A stretch of 64,000 nt of DNA from Fomitopsis serialis. Its lineage: Eukaryota > Basidiomycota > Agaricomycetes > Polyporales > Fomitopsidaceae. Under the pieces are notes generated by a model. It was not told the DNA's origin and did not search any database. It saw only the letters and a program-made list of their open reading frames with translations. The position numbers and the translations under genes were made by a program. Below are positions 33,738-44,157 of this stretch, piece by piece (position 1 is the first letter of the stretch; each line of letters begins with the position of its first letter). Where the stretch lies: positions 1 through 64,000 of the forward strand of contig NW_025955095.1 of the NCBI RefSeq assembly GCF_022376445.1, read 5' to 3'.

Positions 33738-35540
33738 ATGGCACTAAACGTAGCTGCTCCGACTCTTCCTCTCGATGTTGTATCCGAGATATTTCACCTG
33801 CTATCTCCCTACAAATCTGCTTCAGCCTCCAGCCTCGACGAGGACTTGCTCATAGCTATCACCCGGGCTGCAGCCCTTGCTAGATGTGCCCAAGCATGCC
33901 GTGCTTTTCAGACGCCAGCGCTGGAGGTTCTGTGGAAAGAACAGTATCTGACCGATGTGTATCGCCTCCTGCTGAGATTTACCAAGGCCAGGGGCCACAA
34001 GGATGGAGAAAGCATGGGCAGTGGTGGCGATGCTAAGGCTGACAATAGTCGGCGCGGAGGTATTGCCTCGGACAATAACCAGGGCTCCAACTCTACTTAC
34101 GTGAGTCTGCAGTCACCTTTGACGGTAGTGATGCAACTTACAGAGCGACGTGCGCAGCACTATCTACCAGGTCCCATCTCGTCAGAGGAGTGGTCGCGGT
34201 TCCAGTACTACGCGCGGTTCATCCACATTATCTATTACACGCGTGAAGAGAAGCTCTATTCAAGCACTTCCTTCCATCTCCACCAGCACACGCGCGGCCA
34301 GCCGCTCTTTCCTAATCTACGCAAAGTCGTATGGTGCCACGCTATCCCTGACCTTGCCTCTGTCATTTCGCCAACCATTCGCGTCCTCTTATTTCCGGAG
34401 GAGGAGGACACTCAGCGAGAAGAGGTGCTTGATTATCGCACGCAACACCCCGAGTTCAAGGCGCAGCTCCCTGACGTCCTTCGCAGTCTTCCAGACTTGC
34501 ATACACTGAAGCTACGGCGTCTCGGGCATGAGGGCTTCTGGCATACATTCGCGCCAGGTCCGGAATTCCAGTTCGTCGCTCAAAATATTTCCGTGCTGCA
34601 TATATCGGAGCCGTATAGCGCTTTGATGAAAGGTGCCCTTGCGGCTGTGTCGACGATTCAGGCACTTACCGAGCTGAGGATTGAAGTCGTGCTCTCGAGC
34701 CGTTCGGGTGACAACGGGACGCTTGAAGGCTGGGACAAGACGCGTATCCGCACATTTGCAAGACTACGGCGCTTGCAGATTGAGGCGAACATGGGACAGT
34801 CTGCAGTCATCCTCGACGCTATCGTCGCACCCAATCTCAAGGATGTCGAAGTGAAGCGTGATCCCGAGAGTGATCCTTGCCAATACCCCTTTTCGCTCCC
34901 GGAAGCCTTGGAGCCTCTGTGTAACCGGAACGCGTCGTCTCTGCGGAAGGTGTACCTCGGCTTGCAATACTTTTACGTACCCAAGTGGTATCCGGATCGG
35001 GGAATCCCACCGGAGACGGAACCGATCTTCCTCACTCTGACGAAGCCGTTGCTCCAGCTTCATCAGCTCCGGGAGCTCAATATCTACATCTACCCTGGCG
35101 AACACCGTGGTCCCATAGACGTACCTCTGCCTTCTATGTTGGCGGCGTGGCCAATGCTGGAGACCCTCATCGTGGAAGTGGCCATCTTCACACCCGACGC
35201 GCTTCGGGCGGTCGTGCACGCTTGCCCTCAGCTGAAGTGTCTGATTGGCAAGTGCCTGTCGGATGACTTCCTGAAGCTGCCGGCGGCGTCTGACCAGCTC
35301 GGCGGTTCCCGTCGCGCAGTGTCCGAGTCTACAGGACATGGGCTTCGTCAGTTACGCCTCTTCAACGCCACCAAAGTAGATGATCCTGCGGACATCACGA
35401 AGATCGCATACTTCCTGGACGAGCTCTTCCCTCGACTTCGCCTCGAGCTGTGTGTGACTCAGGACACCTACGTATTCAGGAATCAGGAAAATTGGATACC
35501 CGTTCTGCTGGAGGTGGTGAGGATTTCAAGTCGTACGTGA
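33738..35540 (+). CDS. F-box/LRR-like protein G (open frame)
   Basis: F-box paralogue closest in N-terminal sequence to locus B (TLPLDVVSEIFHLLSP, CRAFQTPALEVLWKEQYL). The family intron is at 34101-34157 (57 nt, GTGAG...GCAG). Being a multiple of three without a stop, the frame is open whether or not it is spliced; spliced length is 581 residues. Exon 2 starts HYLPGPISSEEWSRFQYYARF. The acidic linker is reduced and replaced by a Gly/Ser/Asn-rich stretch (SMGSGGDAKADNSRRGG). LRR-like region: WCHAIPDLASVISPTIRV, LRQLRLFNATKVDDPADI, FLDELFPRLRLE. Predicted SCF adaptor; target unknown. Confidence 0.83.
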   Translation: MALNVAAPTLPLDVVSEIFHLLSPYKSASASSLDEDLLIAITRAAALARCAQACRAFQTPALEVLWKEQYLTDVYRLLLRFTKARGHKDGESMGSGGDAKADNSRRGGIASDNNQGSNSTYVSLQSPLTVVMQLTERRAQHYLPGPISSEEWSRFQYYARFIHIIYYTREEKLYSSTSFHLHQHTRGQPLFPNLRKVVWCHAIPDLASVISPTIRVLLFPEEEDTQREEVLDYRTQHPEFKAQLPDVLRSLPDLHTLKLRRLGHEGFWHTFAPGPEFQFVAQNISVLHISEPYSALMKGALAAVSTIQALTELRIEVVLSSRSGDNGTLEGWDKTRIRTFARLRRLQIEANMGQSAVILDAIVAPNLKDVEVKRDPESDPCQYPFSLPEALEPLCNRNASSLRKVYLGLQYFYVPKWYPDRGIPPETEPIFLTLTKPLLQLHQLRELNIYIYPGEHRGPIDVPLPSMLAAWPMLETLIVEVAIFTPDALRAVVHACPQLKCLIGKCLSDDFLKLPAASDQLGGSRRAVSESTGHGLRQLRLFNATKVDDPADITKIAYFLDELFPRLRLELCVTQDTYVFRNQENWIPVLLEVVRISSRT

Positions 35541-35925
35541 TGCTAGTATTCTTGATCTGTGCCTCCTGCTCTTCGTAGTTTGCTCAAAGCGGACACGGTG
35601 CCGTATTCGTAAAAGGATAGTAATGGTCTACCATTCACGTCGTCTCCGTTTTTTGACACGGGTGCTGTGTACTGTACGACAGCTTCCCAGTCGATAGTCG
35701 ATAGCACGTTCATGGAGTGTGTACCGTTCTGCCTGTTCTTATTCACGGAGGTTGCTACACACATATGACCCACATATCCATGCATACTTGTCGTAGGGAG
35801 ACGGATGGGCACAGTACACGAGTAGGTGAGGATAAGTAATAACTTGAGGTCCTCCGGCCGATCGAGCACAGCGGCGCTAAGTACCGATTGCTAGTACCGA
35901 CCATGTTTTCCTAACTTACGACTGA
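35541..35925. other. short intergenic region
   Basis: Between F-box gene G and a truncated F-box fragment. No gene or promoter element seen. Confidence 0.5.
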
Positions 35926-36285
35926 TACGGCGAGGAGACAATATTCGACCCATCTGTTTTCTTCTTCTTTCAGCAGCACGCCTGTGGAAGGCCGCTCTTC
36001 CCGAGTCTGCGTGAGTTCATATGGGAGTACGCCACGCCCGAGTCATCATATGTATAGTGTCCGTCATCGCGCCGACCATCCACATTCTCCACCTCCCTGA
36101 AGCTTTGAAGGCCATGGCGAAGAGGAGAACGGTTTGGGTACCGCATGCGACGACACGTGTTCAAACAACTTCTCCGTAGTCATTAGTGCTCACGCGCACG
36201 AGTATCTTCCAGAGCTCAAAATACGACCGCTTGGCCCGGGGTACGAGGACCGCTTCACGGTCATCCAGAACACTGGCATCCGCAG
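35926..36285 (+). pseudogene. F-box paralogue fragment derived from an E-like copy
   Basis: Remnant equivalent to the region just after the family intron: the DNA reads FDPSVFFFFQQHACGRPLFPSL, WEYATPE, then a short insertion with a stop (about 36050). SVIAPTIHILHLPEA, GYRMRRHVFKQLL, and traces of YLPELK and RFTVIQN appear in shifted frames. The nucleotide sequence is closest to F-box gene E (for example the word ggccatggcgaagaggagaacgg is nearly identical). F-box, first exon and C-terminal half are missing and no promoter element is present. Confidence 0.8.
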
Positions 36286-36586
36286 GCTGTAGCTTTTGTC
36301 AATACAATACATTCAATGTACTCGATAGACGATGCACCGTTATCCATATACTTATGAAGCCCTCCCCGGCCATGACCGCAGAATGAGCTCTGCATTCGAC
36401 ATAAGTACTTAATCAGCGTCGTCGATCGCAGTATATACCTCTGATTAAGTTGCGCAAAGCTTGACAGGAGGGACACTGAAGGTAGAAGAAACGATAGTTA
36501 CGTTCCGAGAGGGTGGTTGAACGTTGCAGTGACTTGCAAAGAAGATGGTACACTGGTGAACGACATCCTCCACGCGACACGAATAC
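36286..36586. other. short intergenic region
   Basis: Upstream flank of F-box locus H. Nothing coding seen. Confidence 0.5.
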
Positions 36587-36597
36587 GGTCAGGTGAC
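36587..36597 (+). promoter_or_regulatory. shared F-box promoter element
   Basis: GGTCAGGTGAC, extending to the dyad GGTCA-GG-TGACC, about 216 bp before the ATG of F-box locus H. The flanking 40 bp also resemble those upstream of the inverted locus I. Confidence 0.55.
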
Positions 36598-36812
36598 CGT
36601 AACTTTCACGGTGCCACGACGTCGTCGAGACTCGAGACCAGACTCATCGTGTTGGCTTTGCCAGGCTTTCTGGCAGCTATACTTATCCTCTTCAATATCC
36701 GCGACCTCAGCTTCAAGAACAGACTCAGTGCACTGCCCAGTGTTCTGCTTGCGTTCAAGTAGCGCAGCCCTTGCCTGCCAGCGTACGAGGGCGTACACCG
36801 TTTCAGCGCCGC

Positions 36813-38641
36813 ATGTCTCCTTATACATGCAGGATTCCGCTCGAGCTAGTGGACGAAATATGCGGACAACTTTCAAGTTCATCACAAACGGAAGTCCAAC
36901 TTTACTACCCCGAACGAGATCGCCCTGCGAGAACTGCTCTGGCAAGGTGCGCACGGGTGTGTCGCGCGTTCCACACGTCAGCTGTGAGGGTTCTGTGGAG
37001 ACGGCAGGAACTGAACACTATGTGTGAGGCTGTCTTACGAGACTTCAGTCTCGGCTCCGTCAAGTGGCCTACGAATGAAGAAGAATCTATGGGAGGCTAT
37101 GGATCGGACGACGAGGTTAACGAGGATATGGCCGTAGGCATTGATCCATATACCTACAGATATAACTACGTGAGTGATGTGGAAGCAGACTGTGATGATA
37201 TATGGTCTGAAAGTGTCCCAGAAATACGTCCCAGGCCCCATTTCTGTGGAGGAATGGACTCGATTCCAGCACTATGCGCCTTTCGTTCGCGTCCTCTGCT
37301 ACGGAATAAACGACACAATAGAACCTTCCATCTTCCTTTTCCTTCAGCAGCACGCTCATGGCCAACCGCTCTTCTCAAATGTGCACGAGCTCATATGGGA
37401 GCATGCCACACCCGAGATACTATCAGTGACTTCCCCGTCAATTCGTGTCCTGCGCCTTCCCGAAGACGTGCATAGAATGGAGAACGGTCGACAGACGTAC
37501 GAATACGGGTACCGCGTGCGGCGACACGCTTTCAAGCAAATGCTTCCTGCTGTGCTGCAGGCCCTCCCCAGCCTCGAAGAGCTCGAACTCCGAAAGTTGG
37601 CGCACGAAGCATTCTGGTATCCGTTCTGGCAGTCGGTGCCTAGCGGCCGTTTCGTCAGCCAGACAATCCGGACTCTCTGCATCTCTGAATCTCGCCGAGT
37701 CCTCAGGGCCGCCCTGGCTGCAATCTCGACCATCCATGGGCGCTAATTACGCTCGAGATCAATATGGTCGAACGCGGGGGTATGCCTTGGGTATGCCTCA
37801 GGCGGGAAATGTCATGGACGTTCCGCCCATTCGTTCCTCGGAGAATCTGAAGCGTCTCTTCCTCAAAGGGTGGACGACGGGGGCGGCGGCGGTCACCGAC
37901 GCGATAGTTGCGCCTGGACTGGAGGACGTGGAGATATGGTATAAAGGGTTTCTGGAGGAAGGAGGTAACGATGTATTGGCGGTCGCGCTCCACGCGACCT
38001 TCGACACGCTGCGTCGCCGAAATGCTGGGTCTCTACAGAAGCTTAGTCTAGTCGACATCAGGTTCTCTCAACCTCTGTTTACCGGCAGGACGACAACTGC
38101 TACGCTGTTCCACCCGGTTGCTGGTCCGCTGCTCGCACTTCAACATCTCCAAGACGTCGCGATCGAGGAAGACACCTTTGATATCAATGTCCCTGGCTTG
38201 GTAGCAGCATGGCCCACAGTGCGGTCTCTCGACTTGCCATGTCAATATCTTACATTCGACTCGCTGCGTGAAATCGCGCGTACATGTCCTCAGCTCGAGT
38301 GTCTGAAAGTGTGGGCTCTAGAGGACGGGGAGGGCACTCTAGATGACCTACGCTCCCAGGCCGCTCAGCAGCGCACTTCAAGTTGTTCCGACACGGACAG
38401 TGCTCCGGATTCGGAGGCGACAGGGTGTGCGCTTCGAGAGTTGCACGTCGACGGATCGCTCTACATCGAGCACCGGTCTGACATCAATATCATCGCTCGC
38501 TTTCTGGACTCGCTTTTCCCTCAACTTGACGTTGGGCGCTCTTCGCAGCCCGTCGTCTTTGATGGGGACGACCCGGAGGACGGCGCTGCAATCATGAAGG
38601 AAGTGACGAGGTTGCAACACGCACGACAGAACCAAGTGTAG
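36813..38641 (+). pseudogene. F-box/LRR-like protein H, frame broken at about 37.74 kb
   Basis: Exon 1 36813-37169 (119 codons: RIPLELVDEICGQL, CARVCRAFHTSAVRVLWRRQEL, acidic linker YGSDDEVNEDMAVGIDP) and a 52-nt intron lead to exon 2 at KYVPGPISVEEWTRF. The frame is open to ALAAISTIHG and then breaks: LITLEINMVERGG lies in a second frame and DVPPIRSSENLKRLFLKG in a third. From there the protein is open to 38641 (DAIVAPGLEDVEIWYK, RNAGSLQKLSLVD, ARFLDSLFPQLDVG, RLQHARQNQV). The inverted locus I is intact across this region, showing what was lost. Two compensating-type indels within about 80 bp. Confidence 0.77.
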
Positions 38642-39120
38642 GGCTCGTCTGGCCATGGTGGCTGGTTCGCGAGATGGGCACGAGCCCAAGGGGATCCGCC
38701 ACTGTACCAAGACGTACATTTGCGTCTATGAAAGCATAAGTACCTGACGTAGAATCATTATATGACTGATTTGACGACCTACCTGTCGGGTAGATCCTTA
38801 CATCATCGGTCAGTGTACTTAGCAGCGCTAGCATGCATGTCGGACACTTGTCCAGGTCCTCCTCATCTCAACACACTCGGACGAGAGGTACCCACAACGA
38901 CTTCTCCGGTTGTTCAGCAAATTCTTCTGCTCTGAACTACAACGGTTGGCATTCTCTGATGAGGACATCTACGGTTTACAGACTAGGTATATCCGAAAGC
39001 TAACCCCCATGTTTCTTGACAGTCGATGGGAAATCCATTGGACTACGGCTTGTTGCGTAAGTCCGATTGTCTTTGTCTACGCCAACCTGCTGAAGCTGAA
39101 GCTGAAGGCTTGTCAGCCTG
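38642..39120. other. intergenic region
   Basis: 3' flank of F-box locus H. A plus-strand stretch near 38950-39050 might be an upstream exon of the coding-like segment that follows, but I cannot define it. Confidence 0.4.
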
Positions 39121-39327
39121 CGTCTTCCTGTTCTCGACTGGGAGGTCTACCATTACCAAGGTCGCAGTCTCTCAGATCATCGCGCGGACGCGTACGAGAT
39201 CTGGGACAATGCCAGTACATATATCAGCACATCTGTACAGGCAACCAGCGCTGTTACACAGGCGTACCGTCTTCATCCGTGTTCATGGGGTCTATCAGCG
39301 ATCAGCCCGAGTCAGCGAACGCACTAA
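39121..39327 (+). other. coding-like segment of unknown family
   Basis: One frame reads LDWEVYHYQGRSLSDH followed by ADAYEIWDNASTYISTSVQ and TSAVTQAYRLHP up to a TAA at 39325-39327. Its balanced composition is unlike the shadow frames around it. An acceptor-like CTGAAG near 39108 and a donor-like GTAAGT near 39057 suggest at least one upstream exon. I do not recognise the family; it could be the 3' end or a relic of a gene. Confidence 0.3.
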
Positions 39328-39449
39328 GAACTGTAGCACAAGACTGACGGACCTGCAACTCGCTTCTCTGGGGTGACCACGGCCGCAGCGTGCGACAGTG
39401 CAACGAAGAGGAGGACAGCAAGCGCAAAGAGCGAGGTGCGGGCCTGCAT
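39324..39449 (-). CDS. candidate small secreted peptide with KR site
   Basis: A 41-codon frame: strong signal peptide (MQARTSLFALAVLLFVALS, then HAAA), a short pro-like piece VVTPE, a dibasic KR, and an 11-residue tail VAGPSVLCYSS ending in a stop. The signal peptide and EKR look real, but the tail may instead be the start of an intron (donor-like GTCCGTCAG after GCAG), in which case a longer secreted protein is encoded and its remaining exons are not obvious. It lies about 0.6 kb beyond the 3' end of a UstYa-like gene on the same strand. Presence of a gene is uncertain. Confidence 0.3.
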   Translation of the reverse strand: MQARTSLFALAVLLFVALSHAAAVVTPEKRVAGPSVLCYSS

Positions 39450-40063
39450 GATGACGGCGGTGTACGATGTCGAACTCGGCGGGTGCGTCTGTTCGTGCAG
39501 GTCCACGCGCGTCGAGGCTTACGCTTCTTATTCTCTCCGGCCGTACCGCGGCACACATCCATCTCGGCGCAGTCATGTGTCGCACCGCCGATAACCTCGC
39601 AGCATGACTACTTTCAGCTTCGCAGCGCCCGACGCCTGCCTGTTACCCCGGTGCGCCCACACTAGTCCGCACTTCCGTGCTACTTTAGTGAGGGAAGGAG
39701 GGCTTCCGGCATGTGTGCTTCCCTTTACATACCATGGCAGCATCGCTCGCCAGAAGTTAATTTGCCAGACTGGCGCGCCGCTGGCTCAGCCGAGTTCCCG
39801 CTATGGATCTCGGCGCAGATATCGGTGGTACGACAGGCCTTCTCGAAGTACACCTCGTTTCAGAAAGCCCGAATTGGCACCGCACTGGCTTGTCAGACCT
39901 GTTGACTGATAGGACTGTATGAGCTCGTCTTGTAACAATCGCTGCACGGCCGGTACTGCTGGAGCCCAACATCGACATGCCGTGCTGCGTAGTCGGTCAC
40001 TCAAACAACACCTACTTATGACCGTACTGTACACCCCAATCTGAACTGAAGGGAAGCGATGCC

Positions 40064-40734
40064 TCATACGAGATGCGTGGTCGTGTTCCTCCCATCCGAC
40101 CGCTGCCTATGGTCCTGCTGATTCCTCTCCACTGCATCATACACCGCACGGAAGTCGCGACACCGATACGTCCCCCTCCGGTCGACGTTCTCGGGGGTCC
40201 AAAAGTCCGCAAGGAACGTCTCGAGGTGCATGTCCCCGCGACATAGCACCATCTGGCGGATATAGTTCATGCAGTGCCGCGCACGCTCCATGTCGCGCTC
40301 CTCGAGCGGCACGCGGTACTGCGCGCGGAGGACGTCGAGGCAGCGCAGCTGGTGGAACATCGAGAGCATGTACGGCTGCGGTTCGTGCCCGTCTGGGTCT
40401 GCGACGTAGAGGAGGCCGTCATGGGGCACGAGTGCAGCCCACTGGAGCTCCGCGTCCAGCCCGTACCGCTGGTAGTGGTCGAACTGGAAGTGCACGGGCT
40501 TCCGCTCGACGTCCCATAGCGCGGACGTGAGTTCTGGGGGATGCCGTCAGGCGGGGTTATGCGGCGACGGGGCAGGCAAGGCGTACCTTTGCGTGCGATA
40601 CCGGGTTCTACGCCGGATGGAATACGTTCCGCCCAGCGCAAGTAGGTCAGTTTTCCGAGGAGGCTCGCGGCGAGCAGGGTGCACGCCGCCCAGATGGTCA
40701 GTGCCTCCAGGTTGCGCTTCATCGAGAACATCAT
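40064..40734 (-). CDS. UstYa-like (DUF3328) oxidase family protein, copy 1
   Basis: Two exons: the first (from 40734) encodes an N-terminal membrane anchor (WAACTLLAASLLGKLTYL). A short intron (GTACG...CCCCAG, about 40521-40588) leads to ELTSALWDVERKPVHFQF. The C-terminal domain carries the two family motifs: FHQLRCLDVLR and ARHCMNYIRQMVLCRGD. UstYa-family proteins are copper-type oxidases or cyclases acting on peptide or other precursors in fungal secondary metabolism (ustiloxin and relatives), usually ER- or Golgi-anchored. Odd: the first motif is HxxRC rather than HxxHC, losing one candidate metal ligand. A second UstYa-like gene lies 5 kb downstream. Confidence 0.8.
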
Positions 40735-41666
40735 GCCTCGCTAGGGCAATAGTGCGCAGACGGCCTGTAAAAGCGGATGTCAACCCAGCTTACCACACCC
40801 ACGAGCTTTCAGGCACATTTACCCAAAGTATCGAGTGGCAAGACGCAGACAGCCTTCGTGGCGGCCAGCCGACACACTTGGGCGCTCCCTTTCGACCCAC
40901 TATAAACCGCAGGGATGTATCCGCCGGGATCACGCGTGCTGTAACTTACATGCGGAGCAGCGAGTTCGGGCGAGCCCCAAACGCAAGAAGTCTCTGGAAG
41001 ACCTTCCATATAGGACAGGTTCTTCCATTGGCAGCCTTCCGATGGCTCGAGGAGCACGGGCGCCGACACCTCAGTACGGAAACGCAGCGCAGGAGAAGCT
41101 CGGATGCTATCGCAGCTACGGGTCAGATACGCCCAACGGGCTAATCTTGGATATGTGATCTTGCGCTCTGCGCGGTGCCGGTGGACGCTCATGACACTGT
41201 CGCACAGGCCGCGGTACGCGGTAAGTTTGAGCCTATCCCGCATGCATCAACGCAGGCACTGCATCGAGCTTCAATGCCAATCGGTAGCACGGCCAGTCTT
41301 CCAGCTTCCATTTCGGTGCCACGCCGCGCCGGGTGGAGAAGGTTAACGTGTCCAGTGCCCGAGCGCGATCTCGAAAAGCCAGACCGCACACTCGCACCCC
41401 GAGCGCAGGCATCGAAGGCGAGTCTCGTGCCCGCCTGGTGCCCGCCGTATACTATCCCTTGCAAAAACGATAACACCGCACACACGCGGCCCCAGGTCCT
41501 TCCTCCTTCGCAAAATTGTCATCACAGCTTGGGCCTTGGCACGCCCGAAGGTGACCGCCACTGCTCGCGGGGCTGTTGCCAGGCATCACACAGATAGCGT
41601 ATACGTACAGTACACACACGCACACACACACCGTTCTTCCTGCCCGGGCGTGCGGGTTCGCATGCC
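40735..41666. other. intergenic region with CA microsatellite
   Basis: Shared 5' side of the UstYa-like gene and 3' side of the one-TM protein. Contains a (CA)n tract at about 41609-41631. No further gene supported. Confidence 0.5.
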
Positions 41667-42692
41667 CTAGATAGTCTGGTGCTGATACATGTACACTCCT
41701 GTCAATCCGCATCAGCATCGATCCGACACGCACGACGTCGGACGGAAGGAGCACGTACCCCACGTCTGGTTGTGGCTCGACCACACGTCCACTAGGCACG
41801 CGCTCTCGTCCGCGCATGCGATCTCGAACGACTGATACGTCCCCCACGCACACCGGAAGCGCGGGAGCACCTCGAGCTCCGCGCCGACCGTTGCGGTGAA
41901 CATCGTCGGCGGCGCCGCGCACTGGGGACGTGAGTCCCAGGTAACGATCTTCACATCGAGGAGGCGCGGGACGTCGAGTGGGCAGATCTGCAGCTGGGGC
42001 GCGTCGCTGCTGATTGTGGGCCGGTCCTTGCCCTCGTAGTGGTCCCCGGGGCCGGGTAGGCGGAGCACGAGCGAACACTCCTCCATGCCAAAGTCCATAG
42101 CGCGAAATTGCACTACTGTGCGCGTCTGAGTTCCCATGAGCCTGGGGTCTGAGACAGACAAAGTTCTGTGCGCACCGTGTCGTCGACCAGCAAATGTCTA
42201 TCATACGGGGACAGCGTCCCCATCGCAGCATTCCACACCTCATGCTCACCCCTCGTCCCCGCGCGGTCCGGCTCGTCGCGGAACACCTGCGTCGCGAGGC
42301 GCGGCTTGTTGAGAAGCGGGTCGAGGCGGTCGGGCTCGACACGGCCGAGGTCATATAGCTCCTTCAGCCCGATGTATGGGTTCGCAAGCGGGAGGTCGGC
42401 GTCGTCAAAGTACTCGGTCGCGAAGATGCGCGCGATGTAGGAGAGGAAGGCGAGGTCGGTGAGCGCGACGAGGAGGAGGCAGGCGAGGACGTATTGCCAA
42501 ACTGGCCTCGCGAACTTAGAGGAGCTCCTGTAGGCCCCAGCCACCTTGGACGAACCTATGTATCGTTAGAGGCTGCTCAATGTCTTGCAATGAACGTCGC
42601 GCACCTTTGTACTCATTGTCCTCGAACTCGAACGAACTGCCGTTGGAGGTGAGCAGCCCGTCATGCTCCTCGCGGTCACTGTGCTTAAGCAT
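41667..42692 (-). CDS. one-TM protein with conserved extracellular domain, function unknown
   Basis: Four exons fit well. Exon 1 (42692 downward) encodes MLKHSDREEHDGLLTSNG and ends in EYKG. Exon 2 has a transmembrane segment (VLACLLLVALTDLAFLSYI) followed by YIGLKELYDLGRVEPDRLDP and ends at LLVDDT. A roughly 48-nt intron leads to TRTVVQFRAMDFGMEECSL. The last exon gives GVYMYQHQTI before the stop at 41667-41669. The order of short acidic cytoplasmic tail, one TM and a beta-rich ectodomain with YIGL, FGMEECSL and WG-YMYQ motifs is common in Agaricomycetes. No biochemical role is known to me. Confidence 0.72.
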
Positions 42693-43087
42693 GGTCCGAG
42701 CGGGCGAAAGCTTGGATCGTTGAACGTTGAACGCTTCGCTACTCAGTCTCAGCTCGGAATGAGGCTCGTCTTCGCTGGCAGCTCAGCACCAGCGTCGGAT
42801 TCTGTGATATGATCATGGCAAGAGGGAGGTAGATTGCTTCTCGCCTCATTCTCCCGCAGTGGTCCGTGGACTCGGAGACCACGGCAGGACCTCGGACGCA
42901 TGGACACTCCGGCGCCGGGAGAAGTCTGACGGCGAGCTCTTCCGCGCTGGCTTCTGGTCGCGGACCGCATCGTCTCCCGAAGGGGGTTCTCCCGGGATGC
43001 CCGGCCGGGCGTCGGACGGACGGGCGTCTCATATGTATACATATCGTACACCGGATCTCGAAGGATGCACGTCACAGCCCGCCGAGC

Positions 43088-44157
43088 TCATTGTTCCTTC
43101 GTCTCCCATGCAAACGCCCAGCTCGGCCACTCGCCCCAGGGCGACTGGAACACCTGGTGGCCCTTCAACTTCATTCCTATGTGCTCGTACACGACGATCT
43201 GCGGCCAGCGTGAGACGGACAGAAGGCGGTGGAGGAGAGCCGGTCAAGACGTACATTCTTCTCGTTCCCGGTCGAGAGGGCTACGACTGCCCCCGTCTGC
43301 TTCGCCTGTTCAGAACCCGATGAGCACCGCACATCAGACGATTCTCGCGGGATAAAGTACCTTCTCGTACGCCATCTTGAACATGGCCGTCGCGATGCCC
43401 TTGCCCTGGTATTCGGGTTGCACCATCACCATGTTGCAGAAGTGAGTATCCTAGTAACAGTCACGAGAAGTCAGGAAAGAGGCAACAATAACGGCAGCGA
43501 GCACGCTTACCTGCGCGATGACGCCGAACGACTTTTCGAGGTATTTTGGAAAGTCGCGGCCTAGCTATCGCGATGTTCGTCATGCGACGGTCCACCGGGA
43601 ACCTGGGGGCACAGCTCACCGACTCTTCGAAGTACTTCTTCCCCTCGTCCGATATCTTCTCCATGAATTCGTAGAACCCATACTGGCGTTGGTCCTCACT
43701 ACCACGCGCAATGAGACGCAGTCGCAACCATACAGGCGCCGCATGGTGCTCACGAGTCGAAGACGTCCCGCCCTGATGGGATCCACTGCGAGTACCCGAC
43801 GAGCGTGCCATTCTCGTCCGTCGCGACATACGTGTCTCCCGCGCCCTCGCCCAGCCAAGTCGCCTTGATGATCGCGCGCATGAGCAGCGGTAGAAGTTCG
43901 AGGTTCCCGCCCGTCCACGCTTTGCACGACGGGTCTGCATTTCACAGCATGTGGTGAACATCTCGCATGACGGAGTGCACACGCGCTCTCACCTCCCTCC
44001 TGCAGCGCGTTCGTGAGCTTGAGCGCTTGGTCGATCATCTCCTCTGCAACAACCGTCGGTCAGCAAATACCCCGACGCGTCCGCTGCGCTGGTTTCACCG
44101 ACCGGTCGGTTCTTTGACCTCCGAGATCTTGACGTTCGACGGGAGTAGCACCGTCAT
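43088..44157 (-). CDS. GNAT-family N-acetyltransferase
   Basis: Multi-exon gene. Exon 1 (44157 downward) encodes MTVLLPSNVKISEVKEPT; splicing at a GTCGGT donor continues EEMIDQALKLTNALQEG. Next come DPSCKAWTGGNLELLPLLMR and ATDENGTLVGYSQWIPSGRD, then a segment with YGFYEFMEKISDEGKKYFEE. The acetyl-CoA-binding motif A follows: NMVMVQPEYQGKGIATAMF (Q/R-x-x-G-x-G/A). The gene ends EHIGMKLKGHQVFQSPWG...WPSWAFAWETKEQ with stop at 43088-43090. This EHIGM...WPSW ending is typical of a large fungal GNAT subgroup of unknown acceptor. Intron borders in the middle (43.4-43.75 kb) are inferred. Confidence 0.72.
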
